From the NCBI GenBank assembly GCA_973895155.1, contig OZ316897.1, positions 6,262,001 through 6,326,000 of the forward strand: a stretch of DNA of 64,000 nucleotides, read 5' to 3'. Position 1 is the first letter of the stretch; each line of letters starts with the position of its first letter. The stretch is from Marsupella aquatica (lineage: Eukaryota > Marchantiophyta). The position numbers and the translations under genes were made by a program. The notes below the pieces were generated by a model that saw only the letters and a program-made list of their open reading frames with translations, ran no database searches and was not told the DNA's origin. Positions 8,988 to 19,480 of the stretch are shown here, one piece after another.

Positions 8988-10906
8988 ATGCAGTCTGTAC
9001 TGCAAGCAGCAAGCATGCAGTCGAGAATTGCAGCAGCAGTGATTCATTCGAGTGGTTTCTGTTGTAAAAGCCCGAGAGTGTTGGGTTCGGCTCGATTGCC
9101 TGGCCTGTCACACACCCGAAACTCATCCGCTGCCGCTGCTGCAGCGAGGAGAGATCTTTCCTCTTCTTCCGGATGTAGTGTTTCGCTACCATTTACTGCA
9201 TCCTTTGCTGGATCGGAGAGTCGAGGGGTCTTTACATGTGGGAGGCCTCCTGCAGCGCGTTTCGCTGAATCGGAGGTTGACTTGGATGATTCTCTAGAAA
9301 CGAGTAGACGGGCCCAGGTAATGTTTTCTTGAAGACGCAGTACTTCATCCACTCACTTCTGTAATTCGATGCCCCAGTGACGAAATCGTTCACAGCTTGA
9401 GGCTTGCTGCACCTGAGAAAAGTTTGACATCAGATAATCTTCTAGGGCTTTGGTGAGACCATAAGATAAATGCTGGAAATGATTGTCCTTTCGGAATTGA
9501 CATATTCGAGGGTGTTGAATCAACGCACTCGTCGCTGACAAAACTGGCTTGATTCTTATATACTCCTAGGGCATGGACACATAAAGCACATTAAGGAAGC
9601 CATTGATGGAAAAGACTAAATCATATTTGAGGGTTTGAATTCTGAAGAACTTTGAGAGTAGTCACTGGCTTCGCTTTTCCTGTTAACAAATTACATGGAA
9701 GTCTTGTGGCCTCCTGAGCATAATTCTGGTGGATATGTGAAAAGGACATGGTTGTGAATTCTAGAGAGGCTCTCAATTTATCAATTGCAATAGAATTCTA
9801 AGCTGGACTGACTTGTTATTGATGTCAGCATTAGCCAAAAAGTATTAAAAGGATGTGTGAATTTTTAACTTTGCAAGAACCTGGAATCTCTCTTTCAAAC
9901 TTGATCTCGGATTTCTCTTGTTTAATGTTGACGTTCGTGTCTATCTGTAGCTCCAACCTCTGCCGTGGTCTTGTATGCATATTGCAGGTCTCGAAGCGTT
10001 TGGAGCGAACAGCAGGCTATTTCAGAAGATTGGGAAGTCTTGGGTTCTGGGGACAGCTTGTTTGTACAGTCGTGGCATCAATCATTTTAGCATTCTCGGT
10101 TGTCATAACTGGCGCTGCCACTGCTCCCGTTACTTTGTATCTCACCACAGCTGGTATCGTGGCAGCGTTTCTGTCCATTTTCTGGTCGTTCGGGTACATG
10201 CGACTTTCACAGCGGCTAAGAGCAACAATAGATGACCCCACAAAGGTATGTTGAACAACTAGTACTTCCTGTTGGTGTTTCTAGTGTCTTTGCAACGATT
10301 TTTATCATTGCCACTCTCCGATAAAATGGCCACCTAGCAGCCCAGCGTGTTTTGAATGAGCTCACATTCTTACTTCTCATATGTTTTGAATTTCCTTACA
10401 TTCTTACTTGGTCTTGCCTCAGGCTCCACCTCGAGCTCAGGTGGTGAAGAACCTGAAGAACGGAATTATTATCAATATTCTAGGAATGGGGGCGACTTTG
10501 CTGGGCATGCAAGCTACAGTTGGAGTTCTCGTGGCGAAAGCCCTCACCTCATCCGCGCAACCTTTTCTCCAGGGTCAATCCCCAGGATATAGCCCCGTGT
10601 TGGCCCTCGATGTATTTGTTGTACAGGTAAAGCTTCCTTGCAGGGAATTGTTATTTGTCTTGATTTGCTTTTCTAGTTTCTCGGAAATGCATATGTTCCA
10701 GGAAATGTAAAAGCTGTAGTGGTTAAAGGTTGCTAGCAGGGTACTCAAGTCATACCTGACCGAGTGTTTTGTAAACTGGTTTACTACAGGCGTCGGCCAA
10801 TGCACTGGTTTCTCACTTTCTAGGATTGGTTTTCTCACTAGAGCTTCTACGATCTGTAACACTATCTCAACCTCCTCCCGACAATGTGATACCAAAGCCC
10901 GCATAA
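8988..10906 (+). CDS. TIC21: TIC21/PIC1-like chloroplast inner-envelope protein
   Basis: Four exons (8988-9317, 9988-10245, 10423-10626, 10790-10906) join in phase 0 with GT-AG introns to give 302 residues, close to the roughly 300 aa of known TIC21. Residues 1 to about 95 are Ser/Ala/Arg-rich and look like a chloroplast transit peptide. The mature part has RRLGSLGFWGQ and four hydrophobic helices: about 130-152, 156-178, 209-235 and 265-288. The C-terminus is SQPPPDNVIPKPA. TIC21 (PIC1) lies in the inner chloroplast envelope and has been linked to protein import and to iron uptake by plastids. The ATG at 8988 is chosen because it opens the transit peptide; the frame is also open further upstream without a better start. 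No damage is seen. Confidence 0.9.
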
Positions 10907-11870
10907 GCTTCACTCCTTGTACACAGTGCTGTACCCACTTCCAGAGCATGTTGTACAAGACTACCTATGATTTGGGAAACGAAAGCGTCATAGTGTTATG
11001 ATTTCTCCGATCGCGGAGACCTGTCATTCAAGTAGTTTTTACCACTTGTCTTCTTTAAATATCTTGTTCACTGGAAAGGTTACCGTTGGAATGTTATCAA
11101 TATTGATATCTACTCATCGGTGCTTATGCCCAAAATTACAGAACGACATAGTCAATTTTGGTTAGGAGATCCACGTTGGGTTTTAGTGGACGCTCTTCGT
11201 GGAAATCTCTGAAAAAGCAAAAGTGGAGTTGTAAACTGCAGTTTGGTAATCTAAAATGTGCGACATGCTTTTTGCAAGTCGTGCTTGGTCGATTTCTGAA
11301 ATTGTTGTCTACCACTCGCTCTATTCAATTTTCTCTTGCATACCGCTCTACACTTTGTAATTGTAGTCTTGGGTTTATTGTTTCTCTCGTCAAGCATAGC
11401 ATGGGCAGTGACCACTACGTTCAGAAATGGCTGGAAACTATCCTTGTTTCACATAAGAGTCCTAGATCAACTTCAAAACATGTAACTTCCTTCGGAACCG
11501 AGAGTTCATGTAATTGATGGCAATGTAGTAAAGCAGCCACATCCAGACTGTGGTCTGCTTGCTTGCAAACTCATAGGTTGATGAACACACATCCCAGCGT
11601 CGATCGTTCTGTTGCCAGATAAATAATACTGGGATCCACAACGTTCAACAGGCAAAAGGATGAGACGATGATCTAATATGCCAGCCATGATTGCAGAAGG
11701 ATGAGAGTCTGACCTTATTTTGTTAGTGAGCTGCTGACCAACTGGACATTCTTGGAACAGCTTTGAGAGGCCAATACTTCAAAATTGTTTTGCAAGCGGG
11801 TGAATTGGTTGCCCTCTCCAGAATAAATTATTTTGTCCACTTACGTGATTGCAAAAAAAGAGATGGTGTA
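10907..11870. other. Downstream of TIC21, no gene recognised
   Basis: Probable 3' UTR and intergenic DNA. A 119-residue ORF at 11158-11517 (+) shows no domain, no codon-usage signal apparent by eye and no splice context, and is not called as a gene. Confidence 0.45.
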
Positions 11871-11873
11871 CTT

Positions 11874-12149
11874 GGCTGCTGGCAAAGGAGGGCAGCGAGA
11901 AAGAATTCTCAAAGGTGAGGATAGCTATCTAAATAGATTGGACTTGAGAAACGCACAAGAGATTACTTGCTGTCAAAGGAGGGCACCGAGAAAGAATTCT
12001 CAAAGGTGAGGATAGCTATCTAAATAGATTGGACAGGAGAAACGCACAAGAGATTACTTGCTGTCAAAGGAGGGCACCGAGAAATAATTCTCCAAGGCGA
12101 GGATAGCTATTTAAATAGTTTTGACAGGAGAAACACACAAGAGATTACT
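11874..12149 (+). repeat. Three tandem 91-bp repeats
   Basis: The motif GGAGGGCA(G/C)CGAGAAA recurs at 11887, 11978 and 12069, giving a 91-bp period. Each unit contains the palindromic core ATCTAAATAGAT (degraded in the third) and ends in CACAAGAGATTACT. Copies 1 and 2 differ at only a few positions, so the expansion is recent. Confidence 0.85.
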
Positions 12150-12188
12150 TCTGAAACAGTTATGTCCATCTTAAATCACTACTGGCAC

Positions 12189-12196
12189 TATAAAAG
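12189..12196 (+). promoter_or_regulatory. TATA box directly downstream of the 91-bp repeats
   Basis: TATAAAAG followed by AGGC lies 40 bp after the last 91-bp unit, an arrangement typical of an enhancer array plus core promoter, for instance a retroelement U3 region. No convincing ORF follows; 12313-12501 encodes 62 residues of unknown nature. Function is inference. Confidence 0.35.
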
Positions 12197-12249
12197 AGGC
12201 AACCATCCAAAAGTTTTGGTGATTGTAGTGTGCGAGCAAACACTAATTT

Positions 12250-12926
12250 CCTGTTATGAGTTTAAATAACCACTTCATTAACTAAGTCAGTCTCGTGTGA
12301 GTCAAAAACTGGTTGGTGAAATTTATTTTACCACTACTCTTTTGGCTAGTGAACTTGCCAGCCATCTGGAGTCTTAAAAAATGCACTGAAAATATGAAAA
12401 TCAACAAAAATCAAAAGAAATTAAAAAGCACTAGTGACTCGCAAACAACACTCTCCTCACTATCAAAATCCCTGTTTGCTCCCATCATACAATTCCCATA
12501 AAAGTTCCCTGTATATTCTCACATTCTAGTCACTTCCCTACTCTACTATGACAACCTCTTAGGTGGTTTCAGAACTATTTGTACAAGATCAAGGTCTACC
12601 ACATGCCTGAACAAGGCTCATCAACAACTTGTGGTTATGGCTTCCATCTTTGACAAAATTAGTTCAGATGGAGTCTCAGGGTGTAAGGCGATACATGTAC
12701 CCGGAACAAGCAGATTCAATCCATAGTGATACACTTATAAGATAGTATAAGAAAGTCACTATTCATTCAGTGCTTTCCAACCTAGACAACGACTTATAGG
12801 ACGGAGCGCCGGTACTGTCAATGCAGAGAGTAGGTGTTTAGGGTTTATGTGATTAGGGTGTTGAGTTGCAATTCTGGAAATTATGCAATTTTTACAAATT
12901 TACTGTTTGAGTCCTCTCGTAGAGGA
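12250..12926. other. Intergenic DNA, nothing recognised
   Basis: AT-rich DNA with no domain, RNA gene or repeat seen. It ends at the Helitron terminus at 12927. Confidence 0.5.
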
Positions 12927-13585
12927 CTAGCCCCATGCCCGTGCGTTGCACGAAAGACTTCGAGTGAGGGCAAGATGTCAAGGGGAGGGCAAGATGTCAA
13001 GGTGAGGACAAGATGTCAAGGTGCAGGGTATGATTTTGAGGCGGGGGCAAGATGACAAGGTGAGGGCAAGATGTCAAGGTGCGGGTATGATTTTGAGGCG
13101 GGGGCAAGATGTCGAGGTGAGGGCAAGATGTGAAGGTGAGGGTAAGATTTTGAGGCGAGGCAAACATGGTTGTGCATTGCAAACATATAATTCAGGCAAA
13201 AAATCAAACAGATTAATACAAAAGTGATACAATCGTTATTCACCCATTCAATAAAGAACCTCATCATATACAACATATTTTGTCAACCTTGCTTGACCTC
13301 CTCAAAATCTGCAAGTAAAACCTTGATAGTTGTAGGAGATGTCGCCCTTGAAAATACTACATACAACTGTCCATGACTAAATACAGGCTTTGAAAACTAT
13401 AACCCTACATGTTCTAAAGTCTGACCTTGAGCTTTGTTTATGGTCATTGCATATGGAACTTGAATGGGAAATTGGACCCTTCGTAATAAAACAGGAAGTG
13501 ATTTGTCAGATGTCAACGGAATCCGTGGGATAAATGTAAGGGTCCCTGTATGTTTTCCTGCAAGAACTCATGCCTCAATGACACA
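12927..13585 (-). mobile_element. Helitron remnant, 3' end on the minus strand
   Basis: On the minus strand the element runs from the helicase fragment (13585-13283), through a short tail and a GATGTCAAGGTGAGG-type minisatellite (about 13160-12965), to the hairpin CGTGCAACGCACG (12952-12940), 9 nt, CTAG (12930-12927), then T. The 5-bp stem, CTAG end and following T match the canonical Helitron 3' terminus. The 5' side is cut by another Helitron end at about 13586. Confidence 0.85.
13283..13585 (-). pseudogene. C-terminal part of the Helitron RepHel helicase (PIF1-like)
   Basis: One minus-strand frame reads through conserved PIF1/Helitron helicase end motifs: FIPRIPL, the AMTINKAQGQTLEHVG motif (helicase motif V region) and FSHGQLYVVFSRA (motif VI region), finishing at a stop at 13283-13285. 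Two internal stops, one after the CVIEA segment and one in the GL-FSKPVF segment, mark it as a pseudogene. RepHel proteins drive rolling-circle transposition of Helitrons; only about 100 residues remain here. Confidence 0.85.
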
Positions 13586-14225
13586 ACCCATGCCCGTGCG
13601 TTGCACGATTTTTTCAGTGAGGGCAAGATGTTGAGGTGAGGGCAAGATTTCTAGGTGAGGGCAAGATGTTGAGGAGAGTGCAAGATGTCGAGGCGTGAGC
13701 AAGATTTTGAAGTGAGGGCAAGATTTTGAGATGAAGGCAAGATGTCAAGCGGGATGTCAAGGTGAAGGCAAGATGTTAAAGTGAGATAAAGATGTCAACG
13801 TGAGAAACGGATGTCAAGATGAGAAAAATATGTCAAGATGAGAAAAATCTGTCGAGGAGAGAAAAAGGCATTGAAGAGAGAAAAATATGTCAAGGCGATG
13901 CAAGAAAATATAGCTTTCGCAAGATAGTTGATAAGACATGTTATGTATTATCTCAACCATACAATCATTGTGGTCATATTCAACAACCGTGCATTGCATA
14001 GATGGTATAATTGCGTAAATGATGTTGAAGTGGAAAAGAAGAGATTGCATAGAAGATGTCGAGGCAAGACAAAGATTTTGAGGTGAAGCAAAGATGTCGG
14101 GTGAAGCAAAGATGCAAGGCCAAATGTTGACGTAAGTTTAGATGTAGAGGTGATGGAAAGATGTTGGGGTGAAGAAACAATGTCAAGGCAAGGCAAAAAA
14201 ATGTAGGCAAAGACATGTAGGCAAA
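13586..14225 (-). mobile_element. Second, nested Helitron 3' region (plus a possible third)
   Basis: A second perfect hairpin CGTGCAACGCACG (minus strand) lies at 13607-13595 and abuts the helicase fragment of the first element. It is preceded on the minus strand by the same minisatellite family between 13610 and about 13890, where GATGTCAAGGTGAGG-type units drift to GATGAGAAAAA-type units. The expected CTRR at 13585-13582 reads TGTG, so the terminus is altered. A degenerate hairpin-like CGTGCATTGCATAG at about 13988-14001, with more minisatellite to 14220, suggests a third older copy. Confidence 0.6.
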
Positions 14226-15610
14226 GAAATGTAGGAAAGAAGCATGACCATTTTGGTTGTAATAGTTGTTGTGAAAATCTTATTGTTGGGGAGCGTGAAG
14301 GTTAGGGCACAGACCCAAGATGGGTGACAGAGGTGCTAAGAGGGAATATTTTGTTTTGTTTGTAAATTTTCAATGCATAAAAATATTCTGATTTTTTAAA
14401 TATATTCATAGTTTTCCAATTTTACAAAATTATAATTATAATTTTTCATTTAATGAATTGATTTTCATTTTTGGTTTGGGGTAGCTAGGGAAGACATTTG
14501 AGGGGAATTTTTAGGGTGGATTTAATGGTGCCAAAATGAAATGATTTTAAATGAAGTGTCAAGATTGGCTTGAGCTTTTTTATGATTATGTAAACAAACC
14601 AAAGAGTGCAAGATCAAGTCCTTTAGAGTTTGATAGTTAGAGTTGATCTCAATTGGGGAATTTTATTTCTACTTGTTTCCACCCTTTACATGGCTAATAT
14701 TCAATAGTTAGTACTGGATAATTACCAAAAAAACATTTGTTTTTGTTTCCAAGACTTTGGTATTGGCCATTTAGATTGGCTAAGTGAGTGGCTTCATGGT
14801 TAGGGTGAGTCAGGGGCACCTTGGCAAGGTGGATCCTCACCAGGACCAAGGCAAGTACAGGGTGCAAGGCACGATGGTGAGGTATTGGTGTGGCAGGGGC
14901 ATACTGGAGAGACAGATCCTTCCGTGGACCAAGGCAAGTAATACATGGCATGACAGGGGCACAGTGGCTTGTCTAGGACTCATTACTGACGCGACAGGGG
15001 AGCAACAGGGCATTGTGAGCAAGGACTACCATGGAGGTGGGAGGGAGACAGGGTGCTCTTTGCCTATTCATTTTTCTAATCAAAGGTCAGGAAAAAACGG
15101 TTGCATGATCCAACGGCCACCCTTCAATCCCGCCAAATCTTGTTTTGTAATGAAAAAATACTAAATTTGGCGGGATCAGGTATTATAGTGTTAGAAAGTT
15201 ACTCTGGACACCACTAAACCTACTTAGGGCGCCATTGCTAACTTTTACCAACTACATAACGGTTGCGCAGGGCAAACAGTTACCACGGGAATCGAGTATA
15301 GCCTGAGTGACAATCTTCATGAGACTTTGACTTGCTTACCCTAATTGCAGACTGTCTGCCTCAACTATTCTACTTTAGACTTGATTCACTCCATATCTCA
15401 GGGCACCTTCAACCTCTTTGGTCATGATTCTTCACGATTCTATTCATCTTATGCTTTTACCAGGAGAGTTGAAGTGCCACGGTTGAAGTCAACAATGGGG
15501 AAGAAGGCTACTCCCATGAAACTGCCTAAGTCAAGGGGAGATTTGCATAGTTATTCTTTGTGGTCCTATGCAATTGGGTTGTACCAAAACCATCACAACG
15601 AGTATATTTG
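14226..15610. other. Intergenic / retroelement-derived DNA without recognisable coding
   Basis: 14340-14700 is AT-rich. 14790-15060 contains loosely repeated CAGGGGCA and GACCAAGGCAAGTA motifs in G-rich DNA. 15345-15600 may be the broken end of the gypsy polyprotein that becomes recognisable at about 15630, but no reverse transcriptase motif was found. Confidence 0.4.
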
Positions 15611-15619
15611 GTGCGACAT

Positions 15620-17175
15620 GTGCACGAGGAGTTAGGGCACTTTGGTGTGAAGGGCACTTATAGCTTGCTACAGACATAGTATTGGTGGCATGGTATGCAC
15701 ACTGATGTCCAACAATTGATAGCTAAGTGTGTGGTTTGTGATCAAGTGCGAGCATTGTTCAATGGTCCCACTCGCCAGTTTCATCCATTGCCGATCATGG
15801 GTTTGGGATATTGATGGAGGTTGGACTTTGCTAGTCTATTGCCTCTTATCCAACGTCATAATTGGTATGTTTTGGTTATGGTGGAACACTTCTCTGAGTG
15901 GATTGAACTAGTGGCATTGCCAGATAAAGCTAGTGGAGGAGTGGCTACTACATTTTTGGATCGAGTACTTAGTCACTTTGGAGCACCAGTTGAGGTGTTG
16001 ACTGATCAAGGCACAAAATTCCATGGATATTTTGAGGATTTGTGTGAGCAAGCTCTGATTGATCATTGTACTACTTCTTGCAATCATCTTGAGGCAGATG
16101 GATTGGCAAAGAGAGTTGTACAAACTGTGAAGAGAGGATTGCGTAAGGATGGCTTGCAGGTTGGTCATTTGGGAGACTGGGATCTCCAACTACCTTGGTT
16201 AGCTATGGGCTACCGTTTTAGTCGACAAACATCACTTGCATCATTTTCACCTTATTTCTCGCTCTATGGTAGACGGGATGGTAGAGAGCCAGATTTTCCA
16301 GCGGCTATTTGTCATGATGTTGCAACTGTTGTGGATTTGGATGATTCAGATGTTTGGGTCAAGCTTTGCTCAGAGAGGGCATGAGTTTTTGAGAGAGTCC
16401 TGCCCATGGCCTTTGACAACCTTGCTATTGCCCAACATTGTGATACTTTGCGATATGCTACTATTTGTGGAGGAGGTTATCGCACAAGGATTAGAAGATT
16501 TCATCCTGCCCATTATGTTTATTTGCAGCAGACAACACTAACGACGCTTGATGTGACTGCAGGGTGGAGAATCTTATGTGTGCATGAAGTGTTGCCTTCT
16601 GGATTCCTTATGTTGGAAGGACATGATGGTATGGTTTGGAAGGATCGTGCGTAATTGTGTGCCATGTCATCTTCCAAACATTGATGGTAATGTGGATCCA
16701 AACTTGACACATGTTCGTGCTGGTTTGAAGTGTATGTTGTGTGCATATGCTCAAGTAGCAGCTACTCTCGGGGGTCTCACTATATGGGGACCTCCCCATC
16801 GCCTGCAACGTTTTTAGGCCTCGGACCCCCTAAAATGTAAGAAAAAAAAATATTTTTTAACCCCTATAAAGTTGGAATATTCTTGGAATATTCTAAAAAT
16901 TGGATTAAAAAGACCCTAATGTTCTTATAAGTCTCAAAATTGAATTTAAAAGATCCTATTGTTCTTCTACAAAAATTCTTAAGTCTTCCCTTAGAACCAA
17001 TAAAATGACCCTATCCTTCGTCGCACGTGATATGCCATTTTTGTGGAAGTGAAACCCCCGAGCAGCTACTATGTTGATTTGTGATCGGTGTTCTAGAGGA
17101 TGGCACATGTCGTATTTGACAGCACCCTTACACATGATTCCTAGCGGATCATGCTTGTGTCCTCAATATCGGTGA
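15620..17175 (+). pseudogene. Ty3/gypsy integrase with C-terminal PHD-like finger, broken
   Basis: The integrase zinc finger is visible at about 15630-15755 (HEELGHF..., then CVVCDQ), with a stop inside. The core follows: LDFASLLP with the first Asp, HNWYVLVMVEHFSEWIE, then VEVLTDQGTKF with the second Asp. The position of the catalytic Glu appears to hold Lys (ADGLAKRVVQT), so activity is lost. WLAMGYRFSRQTSLASFSPY is typical of plant gypsy elements. After a frame change at about 16390 come IRRFHPAHYVYLQQ and the C-terminal segment to about 16660. A C4HC3-like PHD finger begins with CMLC at about 16733 and resumes after 17063 with CDRC and GWHMSYL; a MITE (16767-17062) splits it. No RT or LTR pair can be assigned with confidence. 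Confidence 0.8.
16767..17062. mobile_element. MITE, copy 1, 296 bp, 8-bp target duplication
   Basis: Terminal inverted repeats CTCGGGGGTCTCACT (left) and its near-complement at the right end (AGTGAAACCCCCGAG) bound the element. The 8-bp direct duplication CAGCTACT lies at 16759-16766 and 17063-17070. It interrupts the PHD-finger part of the gypsy remnant, and the frames on both sides are continuous outside the insertion. The interior is AT-rich and non-coding. The 8-bp duplication fits the hAT superfamily; the TIR sequence is not one I recognise. Confidence 0.9.
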
Positions 17176-17353
17176 TGCCAACTAGTTATCATTTGTGTTC
17201 TCGTGGAAGATATAGATTGCAGGTAGGTGATCGATGGGGCTCACTTGCACCCGGCCTCCTAATCTTCACACCTAAAAAGGTGTATATCAACCTTGTAGAA
17301 CTCATGGCTAGCTAGAGTTAGGGTACCTCACTCCCAGCTAGGGAGCGTTTGTA

Positions 17354-17949
17354 GGTTTTGGGCATGTGTGGAGATGGGTTCCATTTGCACTCCATTCTCT
17401 TATGTTTGTGTCGTTGGATTGTGACTATGCTTGGATACGTGTGACAAACAATGTATGTTGTGTAGCGATGTGTATGCGCATGATAGGTGTCACACCATTT
17501 AAAGTGGTAGTATAGTATATCGTACTATCTAGGTATACAGGTTTTGTATGTGTGCTATATGAGCACTTTGTGTTTAGTTTGAATTGGTGTGAGGGATAGT
17601 TATCCCCTTGTGTTGGCTCAAAGGCCTCATCTTTCAATGTTGAGCCTTTGATCACAAGCTTTGGTGGCTATGGTATGGTTGACCAGGTTGTGTGCATGTA
17701 ACGTGGATTCCTTGAAGCACAAGGTGCATTGGGCTTGACATACATATGTGATCGCATTAAACGGGATTGTTGTTGGATTAGCACCAATCGTTGTTTGATT
17801 TCCACCATTTAAAATTATTGTGGGTTTTGGGCATGTGTGGAGATGGGTTCCATTTGCACTCCATTCTCTTATGTTTGTGTTGTTGGATTGTGACTATGCT
17901 TGGATATGTGTGTCAAGCGATGTATGTTGTATAGCAATGTGTATGCGCA
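17354..17949. repeat. Direct repeats of about 127 bp, 468 bp apart
   Basis: 17354-17480 and 17822-17949 are nearly identical (starting GGTTTTGGGCATGTGTGGAG and ending GTGTATGCGCA) with about ten differences. They follow the gypsy C-terminus and may be parts of an LTR or an internal duplication of its 3' non-coding region. Confidence 0.8.
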
Positions 17950-18249
17950 CAACAACTCATTACTTAGTAAAGGCATGGCACTTGACCTTGGTTGTTATGC
18001 AGATTCCCTTAAGGTCAGATCGGCGGCGGTACCTTAAGTACCCATTATGGTTGTCCCAACTGTTTTAGGATAATAACCGTGCTTTATTGTGAACGACAAA
18101 ATTTTTGGGGTCCGCACAATATACATTGTTTTAAGTGTGAAGATCGGGAGGCACGTTATGCACCGTTGGAAGCGAATGATTGACCCTGCACAACGGGCAG
18201 AAGCTAGGGAGGGGTGTCACACAAACAACCCGACCTTAATTCCGAGTTA

Positions 18250-18860
18250 CTTGACATTGCCTTTTGTGCTTACAAGTTGAATCCAAGGAAGGTACATTAG
18301 GAAGCAGTGAAATGGGTTATGAGGTACTTGAAGGGTACTTTGGATCATGGTCTTTTATTTGATACAAATGCAAAGAATGCTAGATCAATGATTGGTTACG
18401 TAGATTTTGACTATGGACAACATCTGGTCCGGAGGAGATCAACAACAAGGTATGTGTTCACACTTGGCGATGAATGCGAGGATGAATGCATAAGTTGGAG
18501 GTCTGCCTTGTAGAAAAGCATAGCGCAGTCTACTACAAAAGCAAAGTATGTTGAAGCAATGGAAGTAGCAAAACAAAGGATTTGGTTGGATAGACTTATC
18601 ACAAAGATGTGATTGCCATAAGGATATGTGAAGCTCCATTGTTTCAAAGTGCGCTCCACCTTGTTGTGAACCAGGTAATGGACAACAGAGTGAAGCATAT
18701 TGACATCAGGTACAATTTTATCAGGTAGACTATGTCTGATAATTTGTCTGAGCTAGTCAAGATTGACGGTAGACTAACATATTTACCAAAGTCATTCATT
18801 TGGAATATTTTTCTAGACACGTTGACATGTTGGAGGTTTTGCAATTGCATCACAAGTAGG
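18250..18860 (+). pseudogene. Ty1/copia RNase H remnant
   Basis: Plus-strand translation gives WVMRYLKGTLDHGLLFD, then GYVDFDYGQHLVRRRSTTRY, ISWRSAL, STTKAKYVEAMEVAKQRIWL and later NRVKHIDIRYNFIR in another frame. This is the standard order of copia RNase H: YLKGT, the D-A/Y-D segment, RRSTTGY, STTEAEY, AAKE-x-W and KHIDIRYHFIR. Stops after SAL and ITKM plus a frame change show decay. It is followed in order by a polypurine tract and a 3' LTR. Confidence 0.85.
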
Positions 18861-19027
18861 TTTTTTTCAACATTTGTGTAATTACTGATATATGCTCTTG
18901 CTCATTCCTATGTATTGGGCTACAACTTAGTTCTAGTTTGCTCTAGTTAGAGAGGGGAAACCGATTTGGTCTTTCTCCTGAGCTTTTTGCTGAGTAACCA
19001 TATAGGTTAGAAGTATTACTCCCCTAG

Positions 19028-19480
19028 AGTCAAGGGGAAGATTGTTAGGCATTTACTCTTAGTCTAGGGTTACAACTAGAACCGTAGTTAGGGTTAACTA
19101 TAGTCACAAACTAGGTTAGGTTAACTAGGTTGCACACTAATCCAATTGGTGTTTTTTTGGATAGGAGGACCTTAGGCTCATTGTTACAGAGCTAGTTGAG
19201 AGATAGGGAGATCTTGTATTGTGGCTGGTATGGCCGATGGGCCTAGAGTGCAGTAAAGCTCTTGTGTGTTCCTGTGAACGTAGCCTCAAACTGAGGTGAA
19301 CCACTGTATATCTCTCCATGTTGATTGTTTGTGCATTGGATATTCATGGGCTTGACGTTGTGAATGTCGTCTTTTCTCAACTAGCCTCAACTGAGATGAA
19401 GCATATATCTCTTGATGTAGACAACTTATGCGTTGGATGATCATGGGCTTGTCATTGTGAATGTCATCTTTGCTCAACTC
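19028..19480 (+). mobile_element. Copia polypurine tract and 3' LTR
   Basis: A purine run (CAAGGGGAAGA, about 19031-19041) directly precedes TGTTAGGCATTTACTC, the start of an LTR at 19043. The LTR resembles 61785-62129, sharing for instance GGTTAGGTTA, GGCCTAGAG and AAAGCTCT. Its U5 end is duplicated in tandem: 19272-19381 and 19383-19478 both run from AGCCTCAA to CTCAACT. The exact right end is uncertain. Confidence 0.75.

Noticed and set aside
11158-11517. 119-residue ORF (+) downstream of TIC21
   Set aside because: No domain, no splice support and composition like the surrounding non-coding DNA.
13016-13276. ORFs across the minisatellite at 13.0-13.2 kb
   Set aside because: They only translate the GATGTCAAGGTGAGG-type repeat.
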